A DNA stretch of 34,827 bases from Nemertoderma westbladi (Eukaryota > Xenacoelomorpha > Nemertodermatida > Nemertodermatidae). Positions 9,176 to 17,795 of this stretch are shown piece after piece; position 1 is the stretch's first letter, and every line of letters starts with the position of its first letter. The notes beneath the pieces were generated by a model. The model worked only from the letters and a program-made list of their open reading frames with translations. It ran no database searches and had not been told where the DNA came from. The DNA is taken from contig JAUCBJ010006754.1 in NCBI GenBank assembly GCA_032718475.1, forward strand, positions 1 to 34,827, read 5' to 3'. The position numbers were made by a program, and so were the translations under genes.

Positions 9176-10874
9176 TGTATGGGTGAATGCCAACCATATT
9201 GACCAAGTCACGTACGTGACTAAAAATATACAAAAATGTAAATCATTCGAGAATGAATGGTCGGGTGGGTGACATAGATAATTAGATTTCCGAAAACACA
9301 ATGATCGGTCCCCTCCTGCTGTGATACAATCCAACCACAGTTTGTTATAGAAAAAGCTACAACGAATTAAAAAAAAATAGTCACTTTCGGGACAAATTTC
9401 AAATTTTGTTAATGTGATTCCGGCCTTATTTTGGCCATTAAAATTACAATTCAGGTGCTAAACGATTAATATCCCTGCTGAGTATAATTGCTGTGAACAA
9501 ATAACCGTAGCTTCGAAGTAAATTTATCAGAAATAAGATATCACTCGGTAAATGATTAATTTAATGGCATATAAATTGTCAAATGTGAGCCATTTCCCCG
9601 ATGTGTTAACACTCCCGCTATAACAATCCCACTATATACTATAATACTAATATCCCACTTCCATGTGAATCAGTTAGATTGGCAATTTTAGGTGGTTAAT
9701 CAGTGCATATGAATCATTTGCGTGAGCATGTTAAAAAAAATGGTCCAAAAAAGTGTCCCATACTTAACGGAGGTTTTCTATCAGAAAATGCGAACTGATG
9801 CAGATTTAGATCACCACATCCATTTCTCAGATAGTTTTACCATGTATGGGTTGTATCAGTGAGACTGCGTGGCCAGGTTGATAAAACTGCCATGTCCCAT
9901 AACGTGACGACCTGTCCCATACTTGACATTGTGTTGGGGGCAGAAGTTAATCATGGTCAGAACAATTAATTACTAACATTAATTAATGGTTGGGGGTTTA
10001 CCAGTCACAGATAAACTGTAACCTGCTCCTTCCCCTTAATTGACAACAGACCAAATTAATTTATTACCAAATTAACTATTTGTGGAAAGGGTTTTGAGAT
10101 TGGGGCAGTAGTTGATAGTGTAATGTAAGTTGGGAATGGAAGAGGAGTTGGCAGTGGGAAGGACGATCAACTGGGTTTAATTTCTAGTTCGGAGGAGTTT
10201 TACGAAGAATTTTATGATTTGTTTTTAATTGGAAAATAAATGTAAAAGTTTATAATAATGGTTTCCATGTAAATTCTATTCTATACCATATTAATCAAAT
10301 ATGTCGCATACATGAAATTAAAAAAACTGACTATTTACATTTTCAAATTAATTTTTTGATATAAAATAACGATATTCAGTTGACCATATGCAACGGTTTT
10401 GAGTATCACATTGTTGTTAACTGGAAAAAATATTTAGCCCCACTTTTCACGGCAAAATTTCCCACGAAGTGAAACTTTATGTTGTCACTGGATTAAAAAT
10501 GTTTTATCCGTGACATAATTTTTAATTTTTTTCTAACTAGAAAACTTTCTACTTCGCTCTGATATCTCTTGCCGGACACCTCAATACCATCATTAAACGA
10601 CTGTTACTTACAATTTTTAAGAATATGGACAAAAAGTACGAAAATGTTTTTCTAAATTTCCTATACGTGACATAATTTATTCGTAATTTTTGCATTCCGG
10701 AACGTTTCTCTCAATAACGGCCAAGACATTTTTGGGGTACTTTCTGGTTTCATATGCAGAAATTATCGCTCTTTCTAACTATCAAAAAGACTGATTCTCA
10801 AAATTTCAAAATTCGACAAATCTCAAAAATTACGTACGGGACATTGGTCAATATGGTTGGCATTGGCCCGTATA
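9176..10874. mobile_element. 1.7-kb non-autonomous TIR element
   Basis: The left end (about 9176-9222) and right end (about 10825-10874) are imperfect inverted repeats sharing the core ATGCCAACCATATTGACCAA, followed by CACGTACGTGAC-like sequence on the left and CCCGTACGTAAT-like sequence on the inverted right end. The interior has no long open frame, but repeats short phrases such as TCCCATACTT, GTGACATAATTT and GGGACA. This suggests internally repeated protein-binding or degenerate satellite sequence. It shares CTGTAACCTGCTCC with the element at 759-1011. No target duplication is certain. A cut-and-paste DNA transposon derivative is the likeliest class. Confidence 0.65.
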
Positions 10875-11327
10875 CGTAACGTGTGTATACGCTGCATATA
10901 TTCATATGTCATAAAGAAGATCCGGGCCACTTGAGATACGTAACATAATGGTTAGTTATGGTTCATAAGGTATATTTATTAAAATAATGACTAATAAAAT
11001 AGGCAATAACTTTAGAGACAAATATTAAACAATAAATACCCAAAATTCAAGAAATATTAATTACTGTACATAGAGTATAGATTATAATAATAACTGTATG
11101 CGTAGCGTAACGAGTTTGTAAGTACAGGGACAAGTGACTGTTAGTTGTGTTGCATTGTTCAACTGTCACAAACATAATTAATACAATAATACAAATTACT
11201 TCAATTACACCGACATAAAAATATACTGATTTATAATTATTGCAATTCATTGTGACAGCGATAAAAACCAATACGACAATAATAATTCCAATGCACCTTA
11301 AATATTATGCGAGCGATATATACAATA
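10875..11327. other. Gene-free stretch downstream of the SUCO-like gene
   Basis: No supported coding region is present. The short minus-strand frame (11047-11271) is hydrophobic and unrecognised. The stretch may include sequence downstream of the SUCO-like transcript. Confidence 0.5.
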
Positions 11328-11333
11328 TTTATT
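11328..11333 (-). promoter_or_regulatory. Candidate polyadenylation signal of the SUCO-like gene
   Basis: AATAAA on the minus strand lies about 78 nt past the SUCO-like stop codon. It is the first canonical hexamer I noticed downstream and would give a short 3' untranslated region. Confidence 0.5.
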
Positions 11334-11410
11334 TGTACAACGAAGAACAAAATAACCCGGGGACAATAAATTAGTAGGGGCCTATTACATAAAATATAAA
11401 TCTCATGATT

Positions 11411-14400
11411 TTAAGTATTCTGTACTTTTCGGTTTGCGGTTCCGTTGTAAATCAATCGTTCCGAACACTTCGGGTTCATGGAGGGCTCGCCAAAACTGAA
11501 TCGTCGGTTGGAAGGTCGGGGACCGCCCATTGGATAGCCGTTGAGGGGACGCTGGCCTCCCATTGGGAAACTGTTGACGTGTCGCTGACCCCCCATTGGG
11601 TAACCGTTAGGTCGGTCAGACAGCACAGCGTTGCTATGGCGACGCGGTCGCCAATGCAGAGCTTGTTGATGTTGATTTGAATCATACCGATATGGCATCC
11701 CATTGTGCGAATCCCACCCATTTGCTTGTCGTTTATCTTTACTCCGACTTCTAGACCCACCCATTGACTTATTGCAACTCCCCCATACTCCCTTCTCGCT
11801 CCCTCCCGCCTCACTCCCGCCTCCAATGTCCATCTCCCTACCGCCCACATTCGCATTCCAATCAGTAACTTCCCCCCAACCCGCTGCTACCCCCTTCATA
11901 TTTCCTCCAGTTTCCTCCATATGTCCCCCACTACCCCCTACATTATTCCCCCCACTACCCCCTACATTATTTCCCCCACTGCCCCCTACATTATTCCCCC
12001 CACTGCCCCCTACATTATTCCCCCCACTGCCCCCTACATTATTCCCCCCACTGCCCCCTACATTATTCCCCCCACTGCCCCCTACATTATTACCCCCACT
12101 GCTCCCTATATTATTCCCCCCACTACCCCCCACATTAGGCTCAGATGAAGTAGCTGTCAACGTCTTCCTATTGACTGCAGCTCGATGGCGTCGCTTCTTT
12201 GACTTTTTGGGAGTCGAGCTGAATAAAACTCCAGCTGTGGTGAGTTTCTCGGGATATTCCGAGTTTTCCTTCATAACATTAACAACAGATACGTTTAACT
12301 GCCCATCACTGACACGGCGAGAGTGACCAGGGAAACCCTTTCCTTCCTTATCCAGACTGGATACCTGCCCGTAATTAACGGTGGTACCTGGTCCTGCAAT
12401 TTGGGTTTGATGAGGGCCGGGCATCGGTTTGGTAACGCGTCGCGCAAAGCGAACACATATTAGGAACGCGAAAAATACAGACGCAATTTGAACCGCAATG
12501 AAAACGCATTGCTGCTTGTATATAAAATCGTGCATATCTTCGATGTCATTGGCTCCAGTGTCGGCCAATAAGCGCAGCTTATAGACCTCCTCCCGAAGCT
12601 CGTCTATACGATCGGTCTGGTCCGCCATCGCTTCTCTCTCATTGGATATCTTGGCATCCAATACATTGCGGGTTTGATCTAACATCCTCTGTAGGTCGTC
12701 GATTTGTTTGTTGTAGTTCTGCCGCAGTTCCTCCAGGTATAACGTACTCAACGTGTGGTTCACCTCCAGATCCCGCACACGATTCTTCAATCTCATCATC
12801 ATATTTTCCTTCTGATTTGACGTTGACGAAGTGATGACTGTCGCTCCCCCCTCAGCCTGAGAGTTGCTCCCTGTCTCCTTAGGAGCAATAGAACTTCCGC
12901 TATCTATATCAGCAGCAGGACTCTCAACTGGTTCCTTAGAACCATTTCTTTCAACAGGTTCTCTGGCAGAAATGCCCTCATGAGGTTCATCTAACCCAAT
13001 ATTATTCCTATTACCGCTAATATCAGCTGATTGCTCCTTACTAACAGCTGACTGCTCCTTACTTCCAGCTGACTGCTCCCTATTACCAGCTGCCTGTTCT
13101 CTACTACCAGCTGACTGCTCCTTACTACCAGCTGGCTGCTTCTTACTACCAGCTGGCAGCTCCCTATTACCATCTGACTGCTCCCCACCTCCAGCTGACT
13201 GCTCCCCACTTCCTCCCGACTTTGTTCCACTGCTCCCAACCGGTTCCGTATCGCTACCAACTGCTACCCCCTCCTTAGAACCACCCACTCCCATCCTGCT
13301 ATCGACCCCATTACCCGCTGCCTCATTCACCTCGCGACTATCCCCCGATTCGATTACCACACCTCCAGCACCTGCCATCCCCTCGCTGTCGGAGATAGAA
13401 GTCTGAGTATCTTTCCCGTCTGACCCGGCTAAATTGTTCGACTGAGTGGCCAAATTCTCCGGGACTTCTGTCCCTTCAACATTGGCGGCTCGAATGGGCT
13501 CGGTAGATTCGCCTACCGGCTGACCTGATAGTGGTGGGGAATTAGTACCGCGATCAGATAGCGGAAGGCCGAGTATTGGATCATCTGAAACCTCGCAATC
13601 GCTGCGAGGTTCGGAATGCGAAACGATATCACCAGCTAACTCAGTCGTAAGAGTTTCACCAACTTCCTCCCCCGCTGCTCCACCTGACGTAGAACTTTTA
13701 CCGCCCTCGCTAGATTCACCATCCGTTTCTCCCACTTTAGTATCGACCCCGTTGGTATCTCCATCTCTACTGTAGACACCATCGCCCTCCAAGTCCACCA
13801 CGATCAGCGGAACCTCCACCACTTCGCGACCGTGGCGTTCCAGTCTAACCGACTCCAAACAGCACCAGACGTTGGCGACCCCGACTAGCGCCTCGAGGAT
13901 GCAGACCCCGTCGTTGACGCAGATCCCCGGCTCGCAGGCCGTCGCTTCCTCCAGATAATCCTCAACTCCTCGAGGTTTACCTCGCGGAATAGCGACGACC
14001 CTCGGAACTTCCGGGAACCTCCCGGCGCCACCGTCCGTGGTTCCTTCCGACGGAGCGTCCGTCACTGCGGCGGACCCCGGAACCACGTCCGCGCGCGGAA
14101 CAGCCGGTAACACCTCCCGTTCCTCCGTGGCGTTCCGCACATCCTCGCACGGTTTCTCCTCGGTCTCGGAAACCGGCGGGCCCACGAATATCTCCCGAGT
14201 CTTCTTATAGACCGCGGTGATCGCGGCCCTCGCGCTGCTCAGAATAGTCGACCCGGGGAGGCCGTTCTGCTCTACCGGTTCCACTACCGGAACAGGAGTG
14301 ACGTCACTCAGGTTGGTGACGTCACCGACGGTTGGAGGCGAGTCGATGTGAGCCTCTTCGTCGTCCTCCACCAGACTCACCCCAAACACCCGTATCAGAC

Positions 14401-15694
14401 TGAGCGGGCAGTAATGCTCGTTGCTATAATGACTGAGCATCTCTACCTTCATGTACTTAGCGAATATAGTGTTCTCAGTGGGGAACGACTGAACAACACG
14501 TTCTTCGCGCGCCTCGAAAGAACCGGAGGGAACCCACTCCCTGGCCGGGAACCGCTCGGAAAGCGACACGGAAACCTCTTTGGGAACCGATGAAAACAAC
14601 TCGAAACTCGCCAAATCGACCTGCTTCACCTGAACCGGTTCGCACAGCTCGATAACGAACCATTGTTTCGCACTGCACGGGTTCAGTAGGTACTCGTCCT
14701 TACTCTCGGTCAGGACCTTCCCGGTGCTTTGAGCCTCTGGGTTGGCTTCAATAACCTTGGCACCGCAGTCCTGGGACGCGTAGTTGTTCAGATTGATGGG
14801 AATAGAGCGAACCGGCAGTACGATTGTCTTACTGCTCTCCGTTTCGCTTTGGGTGGCTTTCTCATCTTTCCTACGTTCCTTCCATTCATCGAAGGACACC
14901 ATCTCGGGTTCACTCGCTTTCACAGCCACATTAATTGTAGAGTCGACATCGGGTTCAGCATCCACATGATTAGGGACTTCTTCTGTTTCAAGGATTAAAT
15001 CATCAGGGTTTCTTGCACTGCTATCACCGACCTCAGGTCGGTCGTCAGGTTTCGGATCAACTATTATTTCTGTTACGGAGTCCGGTTGAGTCGAATCATT
15101 ATCATATTCATCAATAGGAACGGCTTCCTTCGCATGGTCCAAATCCATGACATCAATGGAATCTTTAACTTTTTCAAAATTACCTTCTTCAGTTATTACC
15201 GGCACTTCTCCCTCATTATTGCTGGCCATTTTGGTTGGAGTTTCCTTCTCGGGTTCCAGCTTAGAAACGACACTCCTCCCAGGCGTATGTGTCGCAGCGT
15301 TTATTGGGTCGTGGATATCAGCATTTGTCGGTTTCGTGTCGGGAACTGCTGTCCCTGGACGGTGTGCGGGTGGAACTTGGTGATGTTCCGCGGGCGCAGC
15401 CGGATGCAGTTCACGATCTTCCCAATCTTTATGAGGATCCGCGTCTCTGTTATCTGTAGGAACATCGTACTCGCCTTGTCTCGCTGGTTTAGGCAGTAAA
15501 CGGGCATCATTTGGAGAAGGAGGGGGCAAATTTAAATTACCGGTAACAGTTCCAATATGAGCGTTTTTCAAACTTTCTGTATTAAAATTATGGTCAACTT
15601 CGCGATCCCGATCATCATTTGATTCACCATGGACTTGGTAGAGTTTAATAACAAAACATAAAATAATTAAAACTATTGCAAAAATATTACCCAT
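11411..15694 (-). CDS. SUCO: SUN domain-containing ossification factor-like protein (SUCO/SLP1 family)
   Basis: The family comprises type I membrane proteins of the ER/nuclear envelope system (yeast Slp1, vertebrate SUCO/osteopotentia), with a lumenal SUN domain thought to protect or mature client proteins. Here residues 1-22 form a signal peptide. The family's SFDEWKE motif is near 263. The SUN domain spans about 308-440 (QDCGAKVIEANPEAQ ... YCPLSLIRVFGVS). A coiled coil lies at about 965-1045 (RLKNRVRDLEVNHTL...), followed by a membrane helix at about 1063-1085 (VFIAVQIASVFFAFLICVRF) and a polar cytosolic tail. Between SUN and coil is a long acidic, low-complexity region with GSKEQSA-like 7-residue repeats. 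The tail has GGSGGNNV octapeptides and three PMGG 11-residue repeats. At 1427 residues it is somewhat longer than the vertebrate protein, mainly through these repeats. All domains sit in one frame without introns, unlike multi-exon vertebrate SUCO. The frame is intact with strongly biased codon-phase content, so it is probably functional; retrocopy origin is possible. Confidence 0.93.
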   Translation of the reverse strand: MGNIFAIVLIILCFVIKLYQVHGESNDDRDREVDHNFNTESLKNAHIGTVTGNLNLPPPSPNDARLLPKPARQGEYDVPTDNRDADPHKDWEDRELHPAAPAEHHQVPPAHRPGTAVPDTKPTNADIHDPINAATHTPGRSVVSKLEPEKETPTKMASNNEGEVPVITEEGNFEKVKDSIDVMDLDHAKEAVPIDEYDNDSTQPDSVTEIIVDPKPDDRPEVGDSSARNPDDLILETEEVPNHVDAEPDVDSTINVAVKASEPEMVSFDEWKERRKDEKATQSETESSKTIVLPVRSIPINLNNYASQDCGAKVIEANPEAQSTGKVLTESKDEYLLNPCSAKQWFVIELCEPVQVKQVDLASFELFSSVPKEVSVSLSERFPAREWVPSGSFEAREERVVQSFPTENTIFAKYMKVEMLSHYSNEHYCPLSLIRVFGVSLVEDDEEAHIDSPPTVGDVTNLSDVTPVPVVEPVEQNGLPGSTILSSARAAITAVYKKTREIFVGPPVSETEEKPCEDVRNATEEREVLPAVPRADVVPGSAAVTDAPSEGTTDGGAGRFPEVPRVVAIPRGKPRGVEDYLEEATACEPGICVNDGVCILEALVGVANVWCCLESVRLERHGREVVEVPLIVVDLEGDGVYSRDGDTNGVDTKVGETDGESSEGGKSSTSGGAAGEEVGETLTTELAGDIVSHSEPRSDCEVSDDPILGLPLSDRGTNSPPLSGQPVGESTEPIRAANVEGTEVPENLATQSNNLAGSDGKDTQTSISDSEGMAGAGGVVIESGDSREVNEAAGNGVDSRMGVGGSKEGVAVGSDTEPVGSSGTKSGGSGEQSAGGGEQSDGNRELPAGSKKQPAGSKEQSAGSREQAAGNREQSAGSKEQSAVSKEQSADISGNRNNIGLDEPHEGISAREPVERNGSKEPVESPAADIDSGSSIAPKETGSNSQAEGGATVITSSTSNQKENMMMRLKNRVRDLEVNHTLSTLYLEELRQNYNKQIDDLQRMLDQTRNVLDAKISNEREAMADQTDRIDELREEVYKLRLLADTGANDIEDMHDFIYKQQCVFIAVQIASVFFAFLICVRFARRVTKPMPGPHQTQIAGPGTTVNYGQVSSLDKEGKGFPGHSRRVSDGQLNVSVVNVMKENSEYPEKLTTAGVLFSSTPKKSKKRRHRAAVNRKTLTATSSEPNVGGSGGNNIGSSGGNNVGGSGGNNVGGSGGNNVGGSGGNNVGGSGGNNVGGSGGNNVGGSGGNNVGGSGGHMEETGGNMKGVAAGWGEVTDWNANVGGREMDIGGGSEAGGSEKGVWGSCNKSMGGSRSRSKDKRQANGWDSHNGMPYRYDSNQHQQALHWRPRRHSNAVLSDRPNGYPMGGQRHVNSFPMGGQRPLNGYPMGGPRPSNRRFSFGEPSMNPKCSERLIYNGTANRKVQNT
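11926..12140 (-). repeat. 24-bp coding minisatellite (GGSGGNNV octapeptide)
   Basis: About nine head-to-tail copies of a 24-bp unit (plus-strand CACTGCCCCCTACATTATTC...) encode the octapeptide GGSGGNNV in the cytosolic tail of the SUCO-like protein. Unit length is a multiple of three, so copy-number changes keep the frame. Copies differ at few positions, which suggests recent expansion. Frames on the other strand through the array are shadows. Confidence 0.9.
13020..13210 (-). repeat. 21-bp coding minisatellite (GSKEQSA-like heptapeptide)
   Basis: Eight to nine degenerate copies of a 21-bp unit (plus-strand CTGACTGCTCCTTACTACCA...) encode G-S/N-K/R-E-Q-S/P-A heptapeptides between the SUN domain and the coiled coil. 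They are more diverged than the 24-bp array and probably older. Confidence 0.85.
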
Positions 15695-16140
15695 GACCAG
15701 TCAGACAAACCATTACCAGATTACCATTTACAATGTTACATGTCCTGATTGTAAAACAGTAAAAGCGTACCGTTACCGGTACGTGATTCGATTTACATTC
15801 AGACATTCAGTCTATCCTATGTCCTACAGTCCTTCTTATACAGCTATATACTGCTATATATATATATATATCAGGGCAGCAGGGGCAGGGGCAGGGCTAT
15901 CACAGTTAATCAGAAGACCAGTTCTGCAGTTACTACTGTCTGACTGTACTACGTACTACAGTACTAGTCCATGGCACATGGTCCATACTGCCATAGCCTG
16001 CTAGTCCAGTCAGGACTCAGCCAGTGTGCCACGGTGCATGTAGTCCAGTAGTCTGTTAGAAGTTGAGCCAAATTTACGGTACCGGTCTTTAGTGCTTAGC
16101 ACTGTAGCAGCTTGCCGGTCACCGGACTCCAGTTGCGGTG
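15695..16140. other. 5' flank of the SUCO-like gene
   Basis: This would hold the promoter and 5' untranslated region of the minus-strand SUCO-like gene, but no TATA box or other core element is convincing. A (TA)n run lies near 15856-15871, followed by a short GGGGCA-rich patch. No coding frame is supported. Confidence 0.5.
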
Positions 16141-16233
16141 AACACTAGACAATACTACGGCATTTTGATTAGCGGTGAATATAATTAATACTACAGTATT
16201 TTGAATAGAGGTGAACATTGAATAATATTTGAT
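16141..16233. repeat. Minisatellite, left part (about 36-bp unit)
   Basis: Two to three units of the type TATTTTGATTAGAGGTGAAT plus an AATACTAC-like linker continue on the other side of the LINE at 20960-21300. About 68 bp here are nearly identical to the first units of the right part. This is either higher-order repetition of the array or a long duplication made at insertion. Confidence 0.8.
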
Positions 16234-16407
16234 GATACTGATGATTGCTGAGATGACTGTTGCAGATGATACTGACGATTGCTGAGTGCTGAGATGACTG
16301 CATGGCCTATTCTGACACCGTACCGCGTACCACTAACCAAACCAAATACTGGTATTAGCTGAAATTATAATTTATGTTTATATGTACCGTTATTGAGTTG
16401 CTGTGTT

Positions 16408-17790
16408 ATGGCTTCGAATCAGGTACTGGTAAAAACTAAAACTAAAACTAATGGAACTTCAAAAACGCGACAATCAGTTGGCTCGACCTCGATTGCAAGA
16501 AATTCTAACAGTTTCTCTTTGTTGAGTCAGTCTACGGGTGACGAAGACGAAGAGTGTGCGACTTGTCATAAGCGAGTAATCCACAACGGCCTACAGTGTC
16601 ACCAGTGTGGGAATTGGGAACACTCCAATCACTCGAAAATCCCTGCAAATGTCTACAATCTTCTGGGGACTCTGGATTGTTTAGTATATCTTTGCATATC
16701 ATGCCGAAAACTTCCAGTGACTTCATCCAAAACTAGAACTATCACTACCGTTGACTCTAAGCTGGATGCATTGTGTACCCAACTTGGAGACCTGCAGAAG
16801 TTCCTACTTGGCCACAATGACCATGATGCCAAGTTGGATTCACCTGCAACTCCTGAGGATGAAGACAGTAATACGAAATCAACTGAGGCAGCTTCCTCCT
16901 GGAAGAAACAACAATCTCGCAATAATAATAAGAGAAAGAAACCCTCAGTTACAGTCCAGTCCAATGAGGATAGCTCCATGGCCACTCCTCTGCGCGCACA
17001 TAACCTAGAGGAGAAAATACAAGTATGTGTGGAAAATGCCTTGAGATCTAACGCACAATCCCAAGAAGTAGCAAAGACTGTCTATGTTGAGAACATGCCA
17101 GACTCTGACAGCAAGGACGCTGAAAATGCGTACTTCACCCGGGTGCTAAATCATATTAACTGTAGTTCAGTGAAATCCCTTAATCTTCGGCGACTCAAGA
17201 AATCCCAAATACAGAGGAATCCGGGATTGGTTGAAGTGACATTTTCGACTTCTCCTGAAGCTGATTTGGTGCTCTCTAAGTGTCGTACTCTATCTTCAAG
17301 CAATGAATTCAAACGAATTTTCATTCGGCCAGACATATCCTCCAGTGCTAGGCAACATAGAGATATTCTTCGAGCCCACGTATATCTCTCCAGGATTTCG
17401 CCATCTGCGATGCAATCTGCGCATCAGCTATCAGTAGTTTATGATTCGCGCGATGGAACCTACTCACTCCGAACAAGACAGGACACTGGAAAAATTGATT
17501 GGAGTTCTAGAGTCCAGTTGAACGAGGCAGAGTATCTTGCTGCCAAACATCATGTCGAAACCCGACGTAAAACTCCAACAGCTAGGAAATCTGTTGGAAA
17601 TACAACAGTACCAAGGAAATCAGGGACAACTGCGCATTACAACATTCCCATACCAATGGTATCTAGTCCCCAGGTCTCTAGAATCTCTGACGTCTCTGTC
17701 TCTCAGGAATCTGAAACCCCAGGGGATGTATCTGGTAGTCGATCTCCTGATCAATCGGAAAACGGGAACACGGAGACATCACATATTTAG
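16408..17790 (+). CDS. LINE ORF1 protein (PHD-like finger and RRM-like domain)
   Basis: This is probably the nucleic-acid-binding chaperone of the CR1-like element. The first ATG in frame is at 16408; the longer frame begins at a TTG. Residues about 48-100 form a PHD-type zinc finger (CATC, LQCHQC, WEH, CISC). The position where Cys is usual after WEH is instead SNH, so one ligand is His or lost. A polar, Lys-rich linker follows. Residues about 223-308 (TVYVENMPDSDSKD ... FKRIFIRPDIS) look like an RRM fold. The C-terminus is Ser/Pro-rich. The frame is intact for 460 residues. The stop lies 5 nt before the ATG of ORF2, which suits termination-reinitiation translation. Confidence 0.8.
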   Translation: MASNQVLVKTKTKTNGTSKTRQSVGSTSIARNSNSFSLLSQSTGDEDEECATCHKRVIHNGLQCHQCGNWEHSNHSKIPANVYNLLGTLDCLVYLCISCRKLPVTSSKTRTITTVDSKLDALCTQLGDLQKFLLGHNDHDAKLDSPATPEDEDSNTKSTEAASSWKKQQSRNNNKRKKPSVTVQSNEDSSMATPLRAHNLEEKIQVCVENALRSNAQSQEVAKTVYVENMPDSDSKDAENAYFTRVLNHINCSSVKSLNLRRLKKSQIQRNPGLVEVTFSTSPEADLVLSKCRTLSSSNEFKRIFIRPDISSSARQHRDILRAHVYLSRISPSAMQSAHQLSVVYDSRDGTYSLRTRQDTGKIDWSSRVQLNEAEYLAAKHHVETRRKTPTARKSVGNTTVPRKSGTTAHYNIPIPMVSSPQVSRISDVSVSQESETPGDVSGSRSPDQSENGNTETSHI

Positions 17791-17795
17791 GAACA

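Noticed and set aside
11703-12326. Plus-strand proline-rich open frame
   Set aside because: It is the complement of the GGSGGNNV minisatellite in the SUCO-like gene, which has clear domains on the minus strand.
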